This document shows, in pieces, positions 56,815-64,000 of a stretch of DNA of 64,000 nucleotides. Position 1 is the first letter of the stretch, and every line of letters starts with the position of its first letter. The position numbers were made by a program, and so were the translations under genes. The stretch comes from Rhizomys pruinosus (lineage: Eukaryota > Chordata > Mammalia > Rodentia > Spalacidae), in assembly GCA_009823505.1 (NCBI GenBank), contig VZQC01003052.1:2205999-2269998 (forward strand), written 5' to 3'. The notes beneath the pieces are model-generated. The model ran no database searches, was not told the DNA's origin, and saw nothing but the letters and a program-made list of their open reading frames with translations.

Positions 56815-57039
56815 GGTTTTTATTTTATTTTTTATTTTATATGTATGAGTATATTACCTGCATGTATGTAAGTGCACTTCTGTTGGGCTACTCCCAAGGA
56901 GGTCAGAAGAGGGTTTCAGGTCTCCTGAAATTAGAGTTATGGATGGTTGTTAGCTGCCATGTGTGTGGTGAAAACTGAACCTGAGAATTCCACAAGAGCA
57001 GACAGTGCTCGTTACTGCTGGGCCATCTTTCCAGCCCTG
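56815..57039 (-). mobile_element. B3 SINE
   Basis: Reverse B3 (tatatgtatgagtatattac, ggtcagaagagggtttcagg, ctgggccatctttccagccc). Confidence 0.82.
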
Positions 57040-57048
57040 ACTCTGTTT

Positions 57049-57576
57049 TATTTTAATATTTTATTTATTATTTTTATTTCTATGTGTATGAGTATATCGT
57101 CTGCATGTATGCAAGTTTACCTCTGTTGTGCAATGCCCACAGAGGTCAGAGGAAGGGACCTGATCCCCATGGAACTGGAATTATAGACAGTTCTTAGCTG
57201 CCATGTAGGTGCTGGGATTCAAACCCAGGTCCTCTGGGCGTGGTGGTGCACGCCTTTAATCCTAGCACTCGGGAGGCAGAGGCAGGCGGATCTTTGTGAG
57301 TTCAAGGCCAGCCTGGTCTACAGAGCGAGTTCCAGGACAGCTGGGGCTACAGGGAGACCCTGTGTCGAAAAGATCAAAAAAGAAAAGGAAAGGAAAAAGG
57401 AAAAAGGAAAAAGGAAAAATGAAAGGAAAGGAAAAAGGGAAAAGGAAAAAGGAAAAAGGAAAAAGGAAAAAGGAAAAAGGAAAGGAAAGGAAAGGAAAGG
57501 AAAGGAAAGGAAAGGAAAAGAAGTCCTCTGCAAGAGTAGCCAATACTTTTAACCACTGAGCCATCTTTCTAGCCCC
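57049..57576 (-). mobile_element. B3/B2 SINE split by a B1
   Basis: The left part runs to cccaggtcctctg at 57236. The right part resumes at 57531 (caagagtagccaatac) and ends with gccatctttctagcccc. The 286-bp B1 unit and one TSD separate the halves. Confidence 0.88.
57237..57522 (+). mobile_element. B1 SINE with a long (GGAAA)n tail, nested in B3
   Basis: B1 body from gcgtggtggtgcacgccttt to gaccctgtgtcgaaaagatc. Its A-tail has become about 145 bp of ggaaa/ggaaaaa units (57376-57520). 8-bp TSDs (gtcctctg) lie at 57229-57236 and 57523-57530. Confidence 0.92.
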
Positions 57577-58430
57577 TGATTCTGTGTTTTTAGAGCAGGA
57601 AAGAAAATAGAGTATGTAGATTCTTACTGCTTATGGGAAGTGTTTTAAACATTGCTGATCTTATGTACCCTATAAATTGTTTTCCCTCTGCTTCCTTCTG
57701 CCCTTGGAAATTCCCTTAGCTGGGCGTCACTTAACACCTCCCTGCAGCATGATACCATGCAAGTGGTGGCGCTTAAGGAAGAGGTTCCCATGGAAGGAAG
57801 ATTATGTTGAGTCATTCTGTGTCCGCAGGAGGTGCTGCTGGGAGATTGCCAGTTTGATACTCCTCTGTTTGCCATCTAGTCAGTCCGTAGGTTTGGTATT
57901 TGCTTGCGAGTATGTATGGCAGGAAGTGCAGAATGGTAACTTCAAGTCACTAGGTACTGATCAGACCTTTAGTCTAGTTTATTAGTGAATGGGGTAGCCT
58001 TATTGGTTAGGAGAGAAGACTAGCAAATTTTAAATAAAACTCCTTTCACACTTAATGCTGACTCATTACTTGCTAATTTAATGAATTCATGGATCAAATA
58101 TTCTTCCTTATAAATTTCATTGACAAATAGATATTGTATCTACTGTACAGTGTATGACAGATTTTGAAATAGTATGCATTCCAAAGTGACTGAGTCTTTG
58201 TATTATTTTACTGAATTTGTGGATCAAATATTCTTCCAAATATACTTATCACTTATTTTTAAGAAGTAAACTCCAGTCTCTTAGCAATGTCTAAGGACAT
58301 AACACATCCTGGAATGATGACCACAACTGATCTCTTTGACTCCTCAGAGCTAACTGAAGTTTTATATGCTTTGATCAGTCTCTCCCTAAACTTTCCCCTA
58401 CCGGTAGCTGGTAGCTTCTATTTGACTTTC
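57577..58430. other. Intronic sequence downstream of the exon
   Basis: Single-copy DNA. A 102-codon plus frame (57677-57985) shows no domain or splice evidence. Confidence 0.5.
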
Positions 58431-58434
58431 TGTT

Positions 58435-59050
58435 TCTGTGAGTTCAACTTTCTTAAGTTCTACATATAAGTGAGATCACACAGTCTTTATCTTTCTATGG
58501 CTGGTTGATTTTTCTTAACCTGATGTCTTTCAGGTTCATCCACATTATTGTGAATGGCAGGAGTTCGTTTTTAATTGTGAACAACATAGACCTCATTTTC
58601 TTTATCCATTCATCCCTGTGTAGACACGTGGATTCACTGTCTTGGCTTTGAAGGACGATGCTGCAGTGAGCGTAGGCCTGCAGCTCTCTTCTCAACATCC
58701 TGACTTTACTCCCTTTGGTAGACACCTAGTTGTATCCTTGCTCAATCATAGGGTAGTTCTGCTTTTAATAACGTACTAGTTTACATTCCCATGAAGAGTT
58801 CACTGGCTCTCCTCTCTCTGTGTCCTTGCCAGCACTTATTTTTCCATCTTTCCTGGTAACAGCTGTTATGCTAGCTGTGAAGAGAGATTCCATTTGCAGT
58901 TTTATTTGCATTTCCCTGAAAATCAGTGGTGCTGAGCATACTTTGATATATCTGCTGGCCATTTTATGTGTACTTTTGAGAAACAACTATTCATTTCTTT
59001 GCTTGTTTTTAATTCAGCTGGGTTGTTTTCTTCCTACTAAGCTACTTGTA
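58435..59050 (-). mobile_element. Old L1 fragment (ORF2 end)
   Basis: Antisense old-L1 order: ataagtgagatcacacagtc, tcatccacattattgtgaat, tttacattcccatgaagagt, gtccttgccagcacttattt, tttgcatttccctgaaaatc. Many stops. Confidence 0.8.
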
Positions 59051-59325
59051 TATAAATAAATTTGTAAAAAATAAAAAACAAAACAGTTCATTAAAACTAG
59101 CCAAGACAGTATATTAGATTATATGTGAAGTGATTGCAAGTAGTAAAACAATAACTAGATGAGTAGAAAAATGTGTATGCATGTCACAAACATCCAGACA
59201 GATTGAAATGGCTTGGAAGAGGAGTGAATTGATTTAACAAAGAAACAAAGTACAAAAGTACCACTGGCCCTGGGGGAAAGGACAAGAAAGCCCTTATTTC
59301 TTTTGTCGTAAAAATGACCTATTGA

Positions 59326-59580
59326 GGGGCTGGAGAGATAGCCTAGCGGTTAAGAGCACCGACGCTCTTGCAGAGGACCCGGGTTCGATCCCCAGCACCC
59401 ACATGGCGGCTAAGAACCGTCTGTAACTCCAATTCCAGGAGAACTCCAGTTCCAGGGGAATCCGAGACCCTCTTCTGACCTCCGCGGCATTGCACGACAC
59501 GGGTGCACAGACTTGCATGCAGACAGTACATTCATACACATACAAAAATAAATAATAAAAAAAAATAATAAATAATAAAA
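59326..59580 (+). mobile_element. B2 SINE, young subfamily
   Basis: 17-bp duplication present; B box ggttcgatccc intact. Perfect 16-bp TSDs (aaaaatgacctattga) lie at 59310-59325 and 59581-59596. A small deletion removes part of the head (caccgacgctctt). Confidence 0.95.
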
Positions 59581-59693
59581 AAAAATGACCTATTGATACT
59601 TCTCTTTCTTTTTCTTTGATATGGGATTAAAATGATTCTCGGTGGTCTTAGATGATTTGAAATTGATGGGGTATAATTTAAGAAACAGATTTG

Positions 59694-59885
59694 GGAGCTA
59701 GAAAGATGGCTCAGTGGTTAAGAACACTGGTTGTTCTTGCAGAGATCTGGGGTTTGGTTCCCAGCACCCACATAGCAGGTAGCAACTTCTCTGTAACTCC
59801 ATTTCCAGGGGATCTTATGCTGTCTTCTGACCTCCGTGGGCATTGCATGTACATGCATCCATGCAGGCAAAACACTCATACTGTG
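59694..59885 (+). mobile_element. B3-type SINE, older
   Basis: gagctagaaagatggctcag, ggtttggttcccagcaccca and ttctgacctccgtgggcatt are B2/B3 landmarks with substitutions. Confidence 0.8.
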
Positions 59886-60014
59886 GTACTGTAAACAAAT
59901 CCAAATACACAAGGCTGGGGAGGTCATAGATCCTAGATAAAAACCTACTTTTGTCACATACTTAGACCAATGTAATTTCTTACTGTATTCTAAATAAGTA
60001 TCCTTATATACAGA

Positions 60015-60480
60015 CAAGTGTACCTTGCACCACTCATCAAAGAAGCTTCTTTTTGCAACATATGGAGACTATTACAGAGTTCCACAACTGGTCAAATGCA
60101 GGTGCCCAGCCCTAAGTGACAGAGCTGCAATGCAGCCTCTATACCTAAAGCTTAGGGAGCAGAAAGAATATTAATGCATCTTTCAATTCTCTCAACAAAG
60201 CTTCCTCAGGCAACATATGGTGATTAAACCTGAAAGCCCCAAGTGACCAATGTGCAGAGAGTAAGAGACTGTAGAGTTCTGATCCATGACTAGGACTCCT
60301 ATATTAAACCTCTCCCACCCAAGGCTCAGTGTTCATTGTAGAAGAGGAGGTAGAAAGATTATAATGACCACAAAGAAACAGTTTTCTAGACAGCTGAGAA
60401 GTTATAGCAATGGTAACAGTGTGCATAAGACCATGACATCCGGCTGCTATCTGCATGGTAGGTCTGGTTTCTGGACTCTC
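60015..60480 (+). mobile_element. Old L1 3' UTR fragment with internal duplication
   Basis: Two related halves (gcaacatatggagactatta near 60055 and gcaacatatggtgattaaac near 60211) lead to gaagaggaggtagaaagatt. That phrase recalls the L1 3' UTR at 23780 (gaagaggaggcgtggtagat). It looks like an older rodent L1 3' UTR with a tandem duplication. Confidence 0.5.
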
Positions 60481-62320
60481 TGGTCTGCTCACCAGAACCA
60501 TTTCATTTCCAATTTTGTAGCATGCTAGGAATATACACTTTAAATATAGAGATTTATATGTAAAAAGTAGAATTCTAGCAATTTCTTTTAAAAACTTGAA
60601 AATTTGGCAATTGTGTTGTTCCTCAGAACTTCAAACTGCTTGACATGGTAGCCCATGTCCATTTCACCTGCTCTTTCCAGTTGTGGCACTGTCCTCTCTT
60701 GGGAAGTTCACCTACCTGACTCCTGTGTGCTTTATTTAATTAGCCCCCTTTTCTGGATGATGTTAAAGATAAAATGAAACAACTAGTTTGGTGGTAGCAG
60801 TAACCAGTTAGAGCAGATTCCATTCATAAAATACACAGAAGAAAAAAAAAAAAAACTCAGCCAGGCTGTACTTGATGTCGTCTGAATATCACCCCTACCT
60901 GTAGCGTTCCGCCATGTAACAAAATGCCATAGGATTGGTGGGTGATAATGGCTGGGAGGCTGCCGCTCTGGTGCCTTTGCCTTTGTGGTGCCCACCGCTA
61001 GTCTTCAGTGCCCTTAGGTTCTCTTTTTCTTTTGACAGAGTGTGGGAAAGGGTTTCATAATGTCTTCAGCCTGCTTTTCTATACTATTTCTGATCTGAGA
61101 TTTGTAGCCACATTGCTTAGCTGGGTACTTCCTTCTTCAGCAAAGCAGAAACATTCTACCTAGAATGCTTTGGTTGGTTGGTTGGTTGGTTGGTTGGTTG
61201 GTTGGTTGGTTGGTTGGTTCACTTTTACAGCCCATGGTCTGAAGGCTGATCAATAGAAGAGCCTAGAATTTTTATTCTCATTCATGCTGTGCAGAAGTAG
61301 AGGTAAGTTTGCCAAGCGCAACACTAGAGAGAAGGAACTGGGTTGGTTCTAGAACTGGCCTTTCAAATGTGTAGCAACTGAAAAGCATAAGCACAAGCTC
61401 ATTTAGCTGACTTTTCATAATATCATTATTCACATCGTTTATAACTTACCACAGTAATGTTCTTTCATTTTTTTTTTCCCAAATATGAGCATTGTTGAGC
61501 ATGTTTTGCCTTGAAATTCTATGGTTGCTTCATGATACTCAATATTATGTGGTTCAGGTTTTGATAATCGTATGTTTGGGGGCTTCCATTTTGGAAAGAC
61601 AGGACCTTCCCTTTAATGATTCCTTCAGCTTCTTTTTTTTTTTTTTTAGTTCCTCCTGAAGCTAGCAAAACTTGCACCTTTAGCTTCTTATCTGAGAAAC
61701 TTCTGGCTGGGATTCATAGGAAACATTGTTTAGCAAGTTCATTATTGTGGGTGAAGACAATTCACACCTCTTCAGGTATATTATAAAACTCATTCCCTCA
61801 CAGTAAAAATACTTATTTCTTTGAGGTTACTGGAGCTTGGATTTGAAAATCCCCATCACTATTCTTTCGTAGCTAATTGGTGCCTTACTGGCGATTGAGG
61901 ATTGGGAGTGGTTTGCTGGCAGTATGAAAGAACTTGCTTCTGGAATCAAGGCTCCAGCTTCTTGCACAGTGCTCATATGAAAGAGTCAAACTCTCTGAGG
62001 CCAGTTCCCTTGGTTTCGGCCACTGTGCATTACCGAATCGTGTTGGTGGCGAAGCTAACTCTTTCGTAGGACTTTCTCTGATTGCGTTCATTCTGCAGCA
62101 CAGGCTCAGCAAAATCCTTCCTCCCTGAATAAATCTCTGTAACCAGCCAAGCTGAGATTAGAACAGTCTTCAAGTCTTTTTGAAGGGCTTGGTTGGGTAT
62201 TTCTTTGAGACATTTGACCTTACTCTTTGAGTGTAACTTTCTCATGTCAAGATAGTCTCAGCCAGAGCTGCTTCCGTTGTTTTGTTTGTGACCTCTTTTC
62301 ACCCAAGAAAATTTCTATGC
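60481..62320. other. Repeat-poor single-copy sequence
   Basis: Only an A-run (60841-60855), a T-run (61632-61648) and a (GGTT)n are visible. No exon with both splice sites and a recognisable peptide was found. Confidence 0.5.
61170..61220. repeat. (GGTT)n microsatellite
   Basis: About 12 ggtt units. Confidence 0.95.
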
Positions 62321-62321
62321 A

Positions 62322-62712
62322 ACCCTGGTGTTCTCTGTTGCTATGATAAATACTGTAATCAGAAGCAACTTGGGGGAAGAGAGGATTTATTTGGCTTACG
62401 CTTCCAAGTTACAGTCCATCATTCAGGGAAGTCAGAGCAGGAACTCAAGCAAGGACTTGCGGCAGAAGCCTTGGAGAAATGCTACTTGCTAGCTTGCTGG
62501 CTGTCACATGCTTTTTAGCTTTCTTATACAGCCCTAGACTACCTGCCTGGAAAATAGTGCTTCCCACCTTGGGCTGGGCCATCCTGCATCAATTAACAGT
62601 CAAGACAATCCCCTGCAGATAGAACCACAAGCCAGTCTGATCTGATCAGTCCCTCAATTGAGACTCCTCTCTTAGGTGACTCAAGTTGACAGTTAAAGTT
62701 GACTAGCACAAG
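62322..62712 (-). mobile_element. Unnamed rodent interspersed repeat, antisense
   Basis: gttctctgttgctatgataa, agcaacttgggggaagagag, gaggatttatttggcttacg and gtgactcaagttgacagtta form the reverse order of the repeat at 42183-42597. Confidence 0.7.
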
Positions 62713-64000
62713 CTCCCAGCAAAGTTCTTGGCCCATGGGTTACATACAAGTATTTCTTGTAATTTATGGGTGAAAATAATTGCAACTAATAATTCATGAA
62801 TTTCTTACTGTGTGCCTAACATCTGTTATAGACAACAGTCAGTTTTATAGTTATAAAAAGTAATTGTGGAAATAACAAGAAAGTAAAAATATGAGCAAAG
62901 TAATGAATCTGTCCCCATCTTTCAGGTAATAAGACGTAAAGTCCTTAGAGATTGTGAATTGTCAAAAGTTTTAAATTGGTAAGTGGTAAACCTGAGTTTA
63001 ATCCAGTTTTGTAGGTCTTATCTGAAAGCATTGCTCTGTCATTAAGCAATGACACATTCATTGAAAGACCATTAGACGTAACATCTGGATTCTGGTTTCT
63101 TCAGCGTTCTGAATACCATGAAGTTGAAGAAATACTTTGGGCTCCTTTTCCCCGATTCTGAAACAGAGATTCAGACTCTGATCCGTAATAAAGGCTTTGA
63201 ATTCTTTTGAATTCAACTGACCACTTCATACCTTCGAAGTGTTTGATTTATCAATCGCATTTCAGTTTGGGATTTTTTTTTATTTCATAATCTCTAAATT
63301 CTTACTTGTTCTTTTCTTTAAAATAAACAAAAGTTTTTAGCTAGTTCTGGAAGCTGTTCTTGTTAACTAGTGGGCTCCTCTGGGTTCTGCCAGTCTGTGT
63401 GGAGCTGTGTGTTGAAGGTTTCGCGGTGGCTCCCTCATTAGAGACGCTACTCAGTGGAGTATTATCAATGAAGGCCGCAGCTCTCAATAGAGCCAGTGAA
63501 GAACAGTCTATGGAAGGCCCCATTTTTCCTGAGAGCAGGAAGGGGTGTGTGTGAATGTAGGGTGGGAGCACCCATCTGGATTTCTACTTCTTCCATGTTA
63601 AAAGGTGAAAGAGGGAGGGAAAAAAAAGACATATTCTATCAGTACTTTAAGCAGTTTGGAAGTGTCCTGGAAATGACAGATTATTTTATCTCTTCTTAAC
63701 TAATATTCAATGGGTCGTGGGATACAAGAAAATGAACCATTCGGCAGCTGACATTTCCTTTACGGGAAGCGTTTTCGTTTACCCCATTCATCACAAGCTC
63801 AATTCCTGAGTGAGGGGAAGCTTCACTGAGCAGTGGCCTCTGGCCGGCTCCTGTTCGTTGTGCAATGCAGTCACATTTATGGTAACTCCCACAGTGAAAT
63901 GTCCAGGGATTTCTGCCAAGTAGAAAATTAACTTAGGCTGTACCTTCTGCCCAAGTGGTATGTTGGCCTCCATTAAGAGAAACTTGTGGGCGTCCTTCCT
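62713..64000. other. Repeat-free single-copy sequence
   Basis: No SINE, LINE or microsatellite is visible. Frames of 60-76 codons have no support. The lack of insertions in a window otherwise crowded with SINEs could reflect functional non-coding DNA, or chance. Confidence 0.45.

Noticed and set aside
57296..57559. Lysine/glutamate-rich protein
   Set aside because: Translation of the (GGAAA)n tail of a B1.

Overview
This is mammalian nuclear DNA from a muroid rodent. The evidence is dense B1 (7SL-derived), B2/B3/B4 (tRNA-derived) and L1 repeats, many dinucleotide microsatellites, no dense ORFs, and repeat ages ranging from MIR/MER5/Tigger relics to SINEs with perfect target-site duplications (TSDs). 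The young B2 copies carry a 17-bp internal tandem duplication and a 3' half unlike the mouse or hamster B2 sequences I know. An early-branching muroid (for example a spalacid) is therefore possible, but I cannot fix the species.

Protein-coding content is almost nil. Nearly all ORFs lie in SINEs, L1 or simple repeats. The one convincing coding segment is a 62-nt internal exon at 56519-56580 (+ strand) with good splice sites, encoding a charged coiled-coil stretch. It resembles the coiled-coil region of formin-1 (Fmn1), but that name rests on memory. The window is best read as two very large introns on either side of this small exon. A second exon-like segment at 2915-2979 is much weaker. A decayed processed pseudogene of FUS lies on the minus strand at 40737-42050.

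Layout. 1-12 kb: single-copy intron with B2 copies (one with a 3' transduction), two B2-B1 chimeric SINEs, a minisatellite that expanded inside a B3 SINE, and an old L1. 12-25 kb: B1/B2 insertions, MER5- and MIR-like relics, and an L1 3' UTR. 26.4-30.8 kb: two near-identical 2.15-kb copies joined exactly at a single N, probably a false assembly duplication. 31-40 kb: minus-strand L1 3' ends and older B1/B4 copies. 40.7-44.8 kb: FUS pseudogene, a rodent repeat, a 31-bp minisatellite (about 16 units) and a 26-bp minisatellite (about 45 units) with higher-order structure. 45-53 kb: SINEs, a local duplication and L1s broken by B2 insertions. 53-60 kb: Tigger relic, B4, the exon and nested SINEs. 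60-64 kb: repeat-poor.

I found no new gene system. The most interesting items are the SINE chimeras, the 3' transduction, the two VNTRs, the FUS retropseudogene and the duplication at the N. Coordinates of old repeats are approximate, and family names come from recognition, not from a library search.
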